Assembly: GCA_034620365.1 (NCBI GenBank) | Contig: JAQGEQ010000201.1 | Location: 620,001-684,000, forward strand | Direction: 5' to 3' | Source: Pegea sp. RAD2-039 | Taxonomy: Eukaryota > Chordata > Thaliacea > Salpida > Salpidae | DNA: 64,000 bases | Shown: in pieces, positions 24,343-35,780 of the stretch | Layout: every line of letters begins with the position of its first letter | How positions within the stretch are numbered: the stretch's first letter is position 1 | The notes under the pieces: model-generated | What the model was told of the DNA's origin: nothing | The model's input: only the letters and a program-made list of their open reading frames with translations | The model's database searches: none | Made by a program: the position numbers and the translations under genes

Positions 24343-26827
24343 TCATTTTTAAACAACTTGTAATATCCTTCAATTTATAAATGTTAATTTATTTTTCTAA
24401 TTAAAAACCATTTCCTACCTCTTGTACTAAATTAGTCAATTTTAAACCAAATTATGATTATTAGTAATTCCCAAAAATTGTTTCACCAAACCAGCCACCC
24501 GTCAACCCCAACCCTTTACAATCTTATTTTAGTTTCCAAACTTATTTGTTAAAACCTTACAAATTAAAAATAAATATTTAAATGATTCATATATATCTTG
24601 AATATTGTTTTTTTTACAAATTTTGACTGGTACAAGAGGCTCTTTGTCTGAGCTTCAACTTGTAGTTTTCAAAATAGAACTTTCCTTTTCTGTTGACACT
24701 TTTTCTTGTACTCTTTTCTGCTATGAGATTGAAGGTTGCTTTTGTTTTGTTATTGTAATTACTTTTCACTAGTTTGCAATCAATCTTTCTACCTGGAATA
24801 ATCAGGATTTAAAAATGCAGAGAAAATGAATTATGGCAATATAAAAATAAAGACCGAAAGCCACATAAACTGTTTTTTGCTAAGTTTTTATTTAAGATGC
24901 CGAAAAAGGTTTCTAACGCCAAAATCTTCATTTTCTGAGCTCACAAAGTAATCATCTATCACTAAATATGTCTCGTCATTCACGTTAAACCGAAATTTCA
25001 TTTGTGAATATATACGACAAACATAAATAGAGCTAAAATGTAAAGACTAAAACTAAATTACAAGTTTCACTTATTAGCTAAATGAAGAAATAACATTGAG
25101 TTTATGTTTGTTGAGCATTTCAACAAAAGTCGTATCTTTTATACAAAGGAGGAAATATTTCAGTGAAAGCAATAGTTTGTAAATTTTTGTAGATTTCACG
25201 TTTTGTTAATCAAAAACCTTAGCTAAGTCTCTGAACTCTTTTATTAATCTGTCGAACCGAAAGTTAACAAGTTAGTTGATAAGAACATAACTTCTAACAT
25301 CAAAAATAACTAAATCAATCTTTCTAATACTTTGTCGGAATTAAAATCAGTATTTAATGAATTCATTTTATACAAAGATACTGTGTATTATAATGTTTAT
25401 AAGCTTGTTACTTAGATTTATTTAATTTTTCAAAATCTACAAAAAATGTTACATTAATTTCTTAATTCTTAACGCATTTTCATTTTGATGGGTTCGAAAA
25501 GTAAGATTTTACCTTTAAACAAGACTCATTGTAATAAACACTCTTAGTTAAAGACCTACCTCTTAATTAAGCATTCAATTTATTAAACATTTATAGACTG
25601 ATTCCATAAGTTTTTAGCGAATGATTATCATAAATTATTTAAGTTTTTTGTTTTATTGTTTAGACGTATTTTAATCATTAACCATTTTTTGAGCTGCAGA
25701 GATATTTACGTTACAAAAATGGTTTATAAACTTATGTAAGTCTTATTTTATGTATCCAAATAGTTGTCTAAAATTATAGTAATGTCAGATGTTGGTTTTT
25801 AGAGGTCATAATAAAAAATATTTCACTTCAAAAACTGTTCACCAATAGCAGCAAAATATCCACTTGCTTCGTTTACTAGGTGGCGATATAGAGCAATCTT
25901 CAATTCAAGTTAGTCTATTGTTAAATTTGAATCATGTGGTCTGTTAGTTGTAAATTCTTGGTTAGTTTTTCTCAATTTTTACCTTATTTTTCGATCAGAT
26001 TTCATTATTTTATTATAATAATATATATTTTTTTTAATTGAAAAAAATTTAACAAATTTGTTGTATTTCAGTTGGTTTTAAAGAATATTTTGTCCGACAT
26101 TTTTATTAATAAATTATAAAATAATTTGAATTGACATTTAATGGGTAGAATGAGGCAACAGAATATTTAAACTTCAAAAAAAGGCAAATATATTTTTATT
26201 TACGAATATGGTTTTACCTTTGTATAAATAAGCTTTATTTATTTAGAATAACTTATATTCAAACAACGCTATTAATGTAAAAATAGTTTTAGTTTATTTA
26301 TTTTCTAAAAGTCCATAACTTTTCTAACAATCAGTTATTTTCTCATATTTTAGTCATTTAAAAATTTTTATAGTTTTGGCTGTTCTAATTAAGAATCTAT
26401 TAATATATACTTTTTCAAAGTTGTTTTGATATAAATCTGTCTTAAATGACTACTATTTTATCTGAAAAGTTTTAATTAAAAAAATAACTTAGATTGTATA
26501 ATTCTATTTTCTGTATCCTTTAGGTATTACTATAATCTATCTAATTTTAGCATTCTTTGAATCTTGGTTATGTTTGCTGATAATTTAATTTGGAAATTCC
26601 ATTAGCTTATAGCTAACATTTCAACTATTTTTTTATCAAAATTTTGTATAATAAAAAGCATGAAAAATGTTTACAAAAAGCTTTTACATCTATTTAACAT
26701 TTATTATGAAGTTTTTATTAGTTATTCAATTATGTTTTATTTGTTAAAATATTTATTACAAACTTTTCAATCTTAGCTTAAAGTTAAAGAAAATTAAAAA
26801 GAAATTCTTACTTGACATCTGCCTCAG
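24343..26827. other. Spacer between PANK and the USP gene
   Basis: PANK 3' untranslated sequence with a possible AATAAA near 24570, then about 2.2 kb of AT-rich DNA. No splice-bounded exon or known repeat was recognised. Confidence 0.5.
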
Positions 26828-29800
26828 ATGATGTCAAAAAAATGTGAACAAAAGTTTAAATCAAGAAGTGAAGAAAAATCTTACAATTATTCCAACAAGG
26901 TATGTTTATTTCATATTACTTCAAGTTTTTGTCGAAGTTATTTGTAAATTTGATAACTAGCTTTCAGCTTGAAGTTAGTTTTTTTTTGAATTATTAAAGC
27001 AAAAAAGCTGTATCAATACAAAGAGATTTTAGACGAAAAAAGTTCACAAATATTGTTTCCATCGCTGCTGTATTCATCTGAAATAAATTCAGTTTTTTAG
27101 ACAGCAGCAAAGTTGTTTTGAAAGAGAAAAGTTGGAAGTTGTGAGATATCACTTGTATATCAATAAATGATGAAATTTTGTTAGTTTTAAGTTTCGAAAT
27201 CGAACTAATTTCTTTCACAATCTGTGTTTCTAGTATCTACCGTTTTATACATTCTTGCCAACTTATCATGCTTAGCTCATTTTACAGCTTAATATATACA
27301 ACTGCAAACATATACAACGTATGAGTGTTGGTGAACGTCATTCTGCTGTAAGTAGAGAAAGATGGTACTGCTGTGTTTGTTTCACGACAGAATCTACAAT
27401 GGCTTGTTTAAGTTGTCCATACGTCGCATGCGGAAGGTAACACCAATCATCAAGTGACCATCCACTATATAAACAACCATTTAACAATTGCAGTTACATT
27501 AGCAACCATGCATTTGACCATTACAAAGCCACTGGTCACCATTTAATGCTGGATATTTATGAATTATTTTTATACTGTTTCAAATGCCAAGACATCGTAC
27601 TTAATGATAATCTCTCATGTGATGTCTACCATCTTCGAGAAAGTATTCAGGTGGAATAAAACTTGCTGACGTCATCGTCAAATGACATCATCACTACTAA
27701 CAGGCGATCCTCTGTAAAGAAGAAACAGGAACAACCAAGAGGGGGCACGCTATTCGTCGCGCGACTCTTACTGACCCGGAACTGAAACACAAGCAACAGA
27801 AGTATATGGACGATCTTCAAAGACGTTTCAATCTTCACAATCGCGCTGTTTACTACAACAGGTGTGACGTCATCACCGTCAATGACGTCACTCAAGAGTT
27901 GTATTTACAGATTCAGAATGGAAAGGAAGTTTTTCACAAAGTGGGGTCGATATGTTGATGACGTAATTAACCAAAGCCACGCTGCTGTAAGTGATGACGT
28001 CACTGATGACGATGCAGCTGTTTGCAAACTACAAGCCGGCAGCAATCACAAACTAGTGACGTCATCTACGCCACCTAACTGCAAACGACCGTTAATAGAA
28101 GCGAAAGAAAGCGAGAAGCTTGGTGTGACATCATCAGCGTCGGTTCGACGCAGTGAGAGAATTCAGAAGCGCGTGAAGTTAGACCAATCAGATGATTATC
28201 GGAAGCCACAATTGTGAGTAGATGACGTCATCGTCGCTACAAGTGATGTCATTGTGCGCTTCTACAGCAAAAGTATTTCACCAAAAGTAACCAAACAGAA
28301 GTTGGTGACGTCATCATCGTCATCATTTGCACGTGATCTGATGCAGCTGCGCACAAAGAGCAAATCGAGAAGCGGATCTCAACAAATCACCCCTGGAGTT
28401 ACCGGCCTCAAAAACCTCGGCAACACTTGTTATCTCAACTCCATTATTCAGGTTGGTTGGTGATGATGACGTCAACGCTTTTTCGCCTTTATATTTGCTG
28501 TTGAAATTTTCTGTTTGTTGTTTTCAAATTAATAAAGTTTGAAGGTCGAACCTCAAATATTTCACAAATGCCCCACACACCCCTTTCCTACCCCCACCCC
28601 TTGGGCCTTTCTGATTTCAGTGAAGTTTCAGAAATTTCTTTCGATGTTTTATCAACAACTTGACTAAAATGGTGTTTTGTTGTTTAGGTGCTGGGACATT
28701 TACCTCAATTTCGCGAGTGTTTGTTGAGCGCGCGTCTTTCGTTCGAATTGAATCCAGCTGACACTCACAACTGCTCAAACCGATCACGATACAAGGGATC
28801 ATCTTTCGAAACCCACCTCGCATCACCCAGTGGCACCACAACAGAACTTTGTCACCACACTCCAGGTTTGACCATTTTGCTCTTTTTCAATTGTGGCCTA
28901 CTTGAAACATCAGTAGGTCTCCATGGAGGAACTCAACAACAAATCAAGTACTCGCTTCAACATTCCAACATTGTCACTCGCAGCTCGTCTAGCAAGCTTC
29001 TCGCGTCTTCCTCGACTTCTTCACTTTGTCAGCAACTTAATGACCTCTATCACGTGATGTGGTCGGGAAAATGGAAGCTTGTGTCTCCTAACCAATTCCT
29101 CACTTCTGTCTGGAAGTCGATTCCTTCTTTCCGGGTGAGTTTCTCCTTACTGATGACGTCATCACTTAACCTTGTATGACGTCATCAGGGTTACTCTCAG
29201 CAAGACGCACAGGAGTTCTTGTGTGAACTACTGGACAAGATTGTGTTGGAATTGGCGCCAAAAAAACCGCCCTACCAGACCACATGTCGTACCAATGGAA
29301 TCTCAAAGGTTAGCGGCTTGTCACGTGACTGAAAGTCGAGCGGCGGCGACATCGATGGTGGTTTTGCAGACAGTACGATCAGTTTTTGAAGGTAGTTTAC
29401 ACAGCGAAGTAAGATGTTTAGAGTGTGGTCACAAGTCGGCGTGTGTCGAACCTTTTTGGGATTTATCGCTCGATTTCCCCAAACGATATCATTCGAGTTG
29501 CGGAGGTGCTTCGTAAGTTTGACGATCGCGTAATTATCGCTGTTGATAATGACTTTGTTGGTTAGGAGAAATGACTTTGGACCTTGTAGCTTGTTTGAAA
29601 TGTTAGATTTGTTCACTCAAACGGAACGTTTACATGGAGGGAGAGTTTATTGTTGTTCCAGTTGTAACAAATCAAATGGTACCAACTTCATTTCAACATT
29701 TTCAACTTATCAAAACGATTTTGTTGACAGATCGTAATTTGAGGCGTTCTTCAACGCGATTTAAGAAGCTCAGTGAAGCGGAAAAACAGATCAAAATCTT

Positions 29801-30454
29801 TGAACATCCAGAAGTAAAAGAGAAATATCTTCTTCCCCTCTAATCATCTTACATCAGATCCTCCGCTTTCACATCAAGAGGTTTCGATGGGGTGGGCGGA
29901 ACCATCGTGAGAAAATTGCCGTCAATGTCACGTTTCCTTCCGAACTCGATATTACCAATCACTGTATCGACGCCTCGCAGGTACCTTTCTTTGTGACGTA
30001 ATCAACGCGATTGACAAGAGTGCGTGTGCTACGTGGCGCTGTACTGACGTCACGAGCGCCATTTTACGCTTCACTAACCAACAGGTGTCAGAAACAGATG
30101 AGTATTTGTACGATTTACGCGCAGTGGTAATTCATCATGGTCGCGGGTTTGCTTCTGGCCACTACACGTCATATTGTTGGAACGAACGAGGCAGTAAGCT
30201 CCCCACACGCCCTTCGCGCTTTCAACGCGTCACAATCGCTTTCTGTAGAGTTCTGGGTCCACTGCAATGATTCAACTCTTGAACTTTGTTCTATCGAAGA
30301 CGTGATGACGTCACAAGCCTACATCCTTTTCTACTCCTTACGTCATACTTCACTGAAATGTAGCAACGATATTTCCCAGTTCGTATCCATGGACCTCATA
30401 GAAACTAACAAAGCTTGTAACCAACCAGCAGCAACAGCGGTGGTGACAAACTAG
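26828..30454 (+). CDS. USP44: Ubiquitin-specific protease of the USP44/USP49 type
   Basis: Cysteine deubiquitinase; USP44 and USP49 remove ubiquitin from histone H2B and other nuclear targets. Fifteen exons: 26828-26899, 27288-27436, 27494-27650, 27704-27861, 27911-28213, 28268-28451, 28688-28865, 28917-29134, 29189-29308, 29370-29512, 29566-29678, 29731-29813, 29858-29980, 30085-30193, 30249-30454; 771 residues in phase. The N-terminal ZnF-UBP contains C30/H32 (NCKHIQ), WYCCVC, CLSC and CFKC. Its usual CGRY is CGSY. An acidic, basic and serine-rich linker follows. The catalytic domain has the Cys box [16 protein letters not shown] (C334), [28 protein letters not shown], a CxxC zinc ribbon, [10 protein letters not shown], the His box [13 protein letters not shown] (H693) and WVHCNDS (D711). 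Exon 1 is inferred from the need for the C30/H32 pair; an ATG at 27321 would lose that zinc site. The USP44 symbol is tentative; USP49 fits equally. Confidence 0.93.
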
Positions 30455-31083
30455 TCTCAACTAATTGTTTTTCTTTCATTGTTTTTGAACTTACGTTTCT
30501 GTTAAAAAAAAGATTATATCCAATGATGTGTTTGGTTTTCGATCGAGATTTCTCAACAGTCAATTCTTAATTAAACTTATTTATCTTTCAACTTTTATTT
30601 GATTAGCTTTCAACTGGCAACTTTGATAAAAATCTTTCACAAAACTGGCAGATGAAAATATAGCCGGTAAAAGATTACTGAAATTCTTTGCTCGATCAAC
30701 TATGTAAGCCAGTTGAATTGCAATCAAACTGAAGGTACCTGCTGCTGCAAGCATTTTGGAGATTTGAAGATAGTTGTTTGCTGCTGCGTCATTGCAGCAC
30801 GAGAAACTTGGTTGGAATTCTTCTGTTGTTGATTAATTTTTGGAAATAGTTTCAACTTTGATGGCTTTTGTGAGCTGCTCAGTTTTAAACAACACAAGTT
30901 GCAAGAAAGTTGCCAAAAAGTGTGGTAAACGGATTTCGACAATTTAGTTTACTTCAACCAGAAGTTTTGTAAAAATCTGTTTGACAAATTTTTGTAAATA
31001 TTTTACAAGCTAAAAAAAACTTCGAAAAATTCCCTCTTTTAGTTCGACTACCTAAGCTCTAGTGATGACGTCACAGTATAACG
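27667..31083. promoter_or_regulatory. Cluster of 13 perfect TGACGTCA palindromes (CRE/ATF-type sites)
   Basis: Perfect copies start at 27667, 27865, 27883, 27995, 28057, 28223, 28306, 28467, 29154, 29177, 30045, 30306 and 31076. Eight are in introns, four in exons and one is 3' of the gene; I noticed none elsewhere in the window. Near-matches (TGACATCA, TGACGTAA, TGATGTCA) lie between them. TGACGTCA is the classical CREB/ATF site, but a regulatory role here is only inferred. Confidence 0.6.
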
Positions 31084-31737
31084 TAATCGGTTCGAAATAA
31101 GATTTTGAAATTTCTTATTTTGATTTGTATCAAAATTTTCACTGAGAATCTGTTGCTTTCTGAAAAGAAATTCCAAAATATTGATTTAAGTTGAACATAT
31201 GTTACATAATCTCACTGATCCCAAATAGTTTTCAGTTAACTGATTAATTAGAAGAAGAATTTTGTGATATATTTGAAACCAAACTCGACTTTTTACAAAT
31301 ATTTTATTTTGAATCAATTGTTTCGAGTATATATCCGAAATTCAGATGTTCAGGTTTTTTATGAATCAATGTAAATGAGATAATTATAGAAGAAGATACA
31401 AAAATATAAATAAATTGAAGTTATTTAAGCAGTAGGTGAGAAAGAAATCGTTTTAAAAGGAGAAAAGTTTCCTATTTATCTTCAGTTCTTTACTACTTGT
31501 TAGTCTACAGCAACCAACTTATTGAACATATGGTTAAATTGAATCAACATTTTATTGATCAAAAAAAATGAACAAAAACCTGTTCAAAACTGCTCACTTC
31601 AATCGATTCTTTTTTGTTCATCAAATTGTAAAATAAAATATTACATAATTGAAGCTACTAATCAAAGAAAAACTTCAACAAGAACGAGAGGAATATATCT
31701 AATTATATGGTTAGAAATAAGATCTTTCAGGAGATTT
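30455..31737. other. Spacer between USP and ARPC3
   Basis: Holds the 3' flanks of the two convergent genes and one TGACGTCA at 31076. A short glutamine-containing open frame on the minus strand (30724-30942) has no supporting features. Confidence 0.5.
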
Positions 31738-32572
31738 CTACATCCCTGGAGCAGATAAACTCTTCTCCATAAATCGACGCTTCACAAAACAAGACCACCA
31801 TTTGCTTACTCGGCCAGTTTCGTTATCGACCACTCTCTCTACAAGACGAGCTCCAGTTTCATGGCGAAGCTGTGAGATATATGCTTTCATCTGATCTGTA
31901 AATCACAAGCTTGTTGGTAATTAGTAATAATCATGTGACCACAAACCTGATTCTTGTCGATTTTTTGGCTTGGCGTACATGTTGTTGAGTGGGAATCCTG
32001 GATCACCAGGAATATCAAAAGGTTGGACAGCAAGATTATACATCTCTTTTTGAGCTTGAGACTTGCTAGTCACCTGATCACCAAGTTGTTAGTTGAGTTT
32101 TAAAAGGATCAATAAATGATTCACCTTTTGCAGTTTCTTCAAGCATTCACTCACATAAAGAGTGATGTAGATTAAAGTTCTGTCAGAGTCAGATTTGATT
32201 TCATAATTCCGGAAGAAGATGTTGGCTCTGAAAGATTGATTTCAAATTTCTGTAAAGTTAATTTCAAATCAAACCGGAAGTAACCAATTGTTTCATCAAT
32301 GATGTCAGTGGGATCTTGAGATGTTGGGGCAGGTCCTCTGCATTTAGTGGTGATTCTCAGAGGTAGAAGAGCGATGTTTGAAACTGATCTCGGAGCAGTA
32401 ATAGAGGAATGATAAGCCTAAAAATAAAGATTTAGAAATAATTATATTGATTTATTTTCAATAATGATCAAAAAATGGATATTTATATATTAGTATTTAT
32501 AAAAATTAATAAATAATATTCAAATGATTTGATTTAAAAAATAAATTATTCATGAAAAATACTTACAGGCAT
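31738..32572 (-). CDS. ARPC3: Actin-related protein 2/3 complex subunit 3 (p21-Arc)
   Basis: Subunit of the Arp2/3 complex, which nucleates branched actin filaments. Five exons: 32572-32567, 32417-32275, 32227-32125, 32073-31947, 31895-31738; 537 nt, 178 residues, the same length as human ARPC3. Exon 1 holds only MP. Recognisable segments include [96 protein letters not shown] and [20 protein letters not shown]. Similarity runs end to end and all phases close. No unusual feature beyond the two-codon first exon. Confidence 0.97.
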
Positions 32573-33849
32573 TTTATTATCTTCCAAAAACCAATCTAAA
32601 ACAATAAAAAAGTTAAATAAGCAAAAAAAATATTTTTTTGTAAAAACAAACATTATTTTAATAAATTAAATGAATATTTTGCCATAAATAACTTTTAGTT
32701 AAAAATAGTTTGGAAAAATTTATTATAAAATATATATGAAAGAGCTATAAGTATTCAAAATGCATTATAACATTTTAAAACTCAAATATGGTCTTACAGA
32801 CAACATTTATTTGATTAATTTGAAGAAGAAGTAACAAAAAATAATTTTTAAACAATTTCTTCATTCATTATTAATACTTATAGAAAATTTATTAATTAAG
32901 TTTGTAAAAAGTTGTTAAATCTTCACAAATATCATATTTTATACCCAGATAGATTTCATATACTAAATATTAAAGTAGTTGATTGTATCAATCAGTAAAA
33001 TGTTGAAATTACAAAAATTATTCCAACATATATTAAAAGCCTTATTAACATTAAAAATGAATGAAACTAACAAGAGTCAATAAAAGATTCTATCTTATCA
33101 AACATAATACCTAAATTTATTATTAAAATAATAATTATAGGTTAAACAAATAATATTATCACAAATAAAATTTGTGCTGATAAATATAACAAATTCAAAA
33201 TAATTTTTCAGTGAAAATAAAGTTGTTAAATAAATAATTTATTGGAATAAAAAAAGTAATTGTGTACAAATTTTACATTTAATCAATAGAACTTGAAGTT
33301 CAAAAATATATAATAAGATATAAACATAGAAAGAGAAACAAAACCCTAAATTTAATTTCATTTAGCTTTGAACTACAATGAATCACAAATTAGAAAATAA
33401 TGAGTTAAAAAGCTAAGATTATTCAACAAAAACAAACAAGAAAATCTTTGAGAAAACAGCAAACAATTCTTAAATGGCAACTTAGAAAAGCTCTACACAA
33501 AACGTATAAAAAGGAAATAAAATAAGGCGGTTCCCAAATAATTTCATTTATGATAGAATTGTACATGAAACTTTAAATAAAAAGCCCAAATTAGTACATA
33601 TCTAAGTAAACTAAAACTTACAAAATTCTTAATTAAATTTCTATGTAACTTAAAATTATTCTACCGAAAAATAATACGAAAAAATAAAAATATCTTCAAG
33701 TTATATCATTGTTGGAAATTATCTAGCCAAGTAATTTTCTTGATTATTGATTTAAAACAGACATATCAATGATAAATAGAGTATTTGAAAGTAAGTGATC
33801 GTTTTCTGAACTTAAGAGTCGCCTTATGCATTTTAAAGTTGAATCCCTA
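32573..33849. other. AT-rich spacer upstream of ARPC3
   Basis: ARPC3 5' flank followed by very AT-rich DNA with no coding region recognised. Confidence 0.5.
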
Positions 33850-34069
33850 CCAGTCTACCTAAATTATTTTGTTAACTAAAATCCAGGAGCTATCAAAAGG
33901 CAAACGCAATATCAGTCGTCCTTGTCTTTGCTTCAAAAATACCTACAAGCGCGATATGAAATCGCTCAACATCAACACTATCAATTGGGAGGATATCACA
34001 TTAGATCGCTACGAATGGCGCTCTCTTCTCTGCAAACAACTAAAAGATAGAGAAGGAAATTCAACTTGA
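33850..34069 (+). mobile_element. C-terminal coding remnant of a non-LTR retrotransposon
   Basis: An open frame at 33869-34069 reads SRPCLCFKNTYKRDMKSLNI followed by NTINWEDITLDRYEWRSLL. This is the R-P-x-x-R-(F/Y)-K-D...K-x-L-x-I...W-E-D/E...D-R-x-x-W-R signature found at the ends of many LINE proteins in animal genomes. It stops at a TGA and has no promoter or introns, so it is probably a 5'-truncated insertion. It is a different family from the elements at 35.8, 54.7 and 62.1 kb. Confidence 0.65.
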
Positions 34070-34987
34070 AAGAAAAGAAACCCCAAAAACTGTTTCTTTT
34101 GCATTTTGATGTGTCTTGCTTTATCAGTTCCTTTGCATCTCACTGTGTTTCGCTTTGTTTTCAATATCATCACTCAAAGTACATCTAGCATGGCAGATAA
34201 CTATAATTATCTGTTTTTTTTTTACTTCCTAGTAGATATTTCAAAAACTTTTTCAAAGAAACTATATGATTTGTAGAGATTTAGGAAAAAAATTGCTTAC
34301 TAGGATTTTTGTTTGTTTGAATATGTTAATAAATCGTATTAAATACTTTAATAAAATACAAGAAGCAGACAATTACAGGCTTAATATTTATACAAAAAAT
34401 TGTCAGCTGTAAAACATTTTGTGGAATTGATCTGCCTAAATTAACTATTTTTGCTAATTTATCATTTTATGTATACTTGTTACCTAAAATATTAGGGTCA
34501 ATTACTTATAGAGCTTTGATAGATATTTTTTAACCAACTGAATCTAAAAAGCTTGTTTGTTTTAACATGATAGTTCCAAAGTTCGGTTTTACAAAGTTGA
34601 ATTTTGCGCATCTGTAAAAATAGCAGACAGACAAAAATATGAGACATTTCGTAGTTTGTTCACTCCAGCTTTTACAGTAGATTTATGATAAAGTGCTAAT
34701 TATGTAAAAAGTTTGTTAAATTATATCCAATAAATTGTATAAATATAAACAATACTTTACTTTTAGATTCTCTATTTTTAAACAATCAACATTTCCAAAT
34801 AATATTTACGCACTGATTATTTATTTTGTATTCTACAAGTAAATAAAAGTTCAAAATATTAGCTTACCAAAACAATCACCATAGAAACAGAACAAACAAA
34901 AAGCAAAATAAAAAGGATTTTTCTTCAAATTTTAAGTTATACAGAAAAAATATAAAACAAGAATAATATTCTTGCAATCAATAACTT
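34070..34987. other. Spacer between LINE remnant and COX6B
   Basis: AT-rich, no features recognised beyond the 3' flank of COX6B. Confidence 0.5.
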
Positions 34988-35272
34988 TTAATCACACTTT
35001 TTTTCTTGGGGTTCTATTCTAGGAAAAAATACTCCTTCTTCAATTTGTTCATCCCATGCCTTAGTATAAACACTGGGACACATACTCTTATAAGCGTATT
35101 TAAAGTACTTGCATGGATATGTAGACTTCCCTTTTGCTTTCATCACATTGCGACATCTATGATAATCAACATAATTAGTTCTGCAATTAGCAAGTTGGTT
35201 AAATTGCTGAAATCGGGGGTCGAAAGATGGTACTTTGAAATTTCTAATCCTATCTTCAATAGTTTCTGGCAT
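34988..35272 (-). CDS. COX6B: Cytochrome c oxidase subunit 6B
   Basis: Small intermembrane-space subunit of respiratory complex IV that helps hold the dimer together. A single uninterrupted frame of 94 residues (human COX6B1 is 86). It has the twin cysteine motif C-x9-C (CRTNYVDYHRC) and C-x10-C (CKYFKYAYKSMC), plus the family segments VPSFDPRFQQFNQLANC and WDEQIEEGVFFPRI. It needs no transit peptide, because the family is imported through the Mia40 disulfide relay. The open frame has no intron, unlike every neighbouring conserved gene, so it may be a retrocopy or have lost introns. An intron in the 5' untranslated region cannot be excluded. Confidence 0.95.
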   Translation of the reverse strand: MPETIEDRIRNFKVPSFDPRFQQFNQLANCRTNYVDYHRCRNVMKAKGKSTYPCKYFKYAYKSMCPSVYTKAWDEQIEEGVFFPRIEPQEKKCD

Positions 35273-35780
35273 TACGATAGATAATTAAGCCTAGTTGAGT
35301 TAGCCTAAAACCCCAAATCATAATTTAAACAGACGACAATTTAACAGGGATTCCAAACTTTTTTTTAAATAGCTAAATAGAACAAAATATATTATTCTAT
35401 ACGATTAGAAGATTTTAATCTTTTACTTCGTTTTGATAACAATACCAAACTTAAAAATTTAATAAAATTCGCTTAGTTTCATAATTTTGGAAAAAGAGAA
35501 TATCCTTTTCCTGTCGTATCTTCACATAAAAGTAAGAAAATTATTGATTACAAATTATTTGAGGAATATTTTTCTTTTAATTTATTTAAAAATGTTTAAA
35601 TAAAATAATAAAATGTTTATCGGTAAAGAGTCCAAACTTTCATCTGGTTTTACTATAGTTATAAAAGGAATTTAATTAAAACATTATTATAATTTTGTTT
35701 TATTAACAATTTTTATACAGGTAATAACAGTTTCTAAACAGTCACTTAAATAAAAAAAATTGATGAAAAAATGTTTTGAA
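35273..35780. other. Spacer upstream of COX6B
   Basis: AT-rich, no coding signal. It should hold the COX6B promoter. Confidence 0.4.

Noticed and set aside
26994-27218. 74-residue minus-strand frame in the USP 5' intron
   Set aside because: Low-complexity AT-rich translation with no recognisable motif.
30724-30942. Glutamine-containing open frame on the minus strand
   Set aside because: No splice-bounded exon, no family resemblance and no continuation; possible but unsupported.
31071-31100. tRNA-like B box (ggttcgaaat)
   Set aside because: No matching A box, acceptor stem or cloverleaf around it; no tRNA gene was found in the window.
35006-35284. 92-residue plus-strand frame
   Set aside because: Exact antisense of COX6B.
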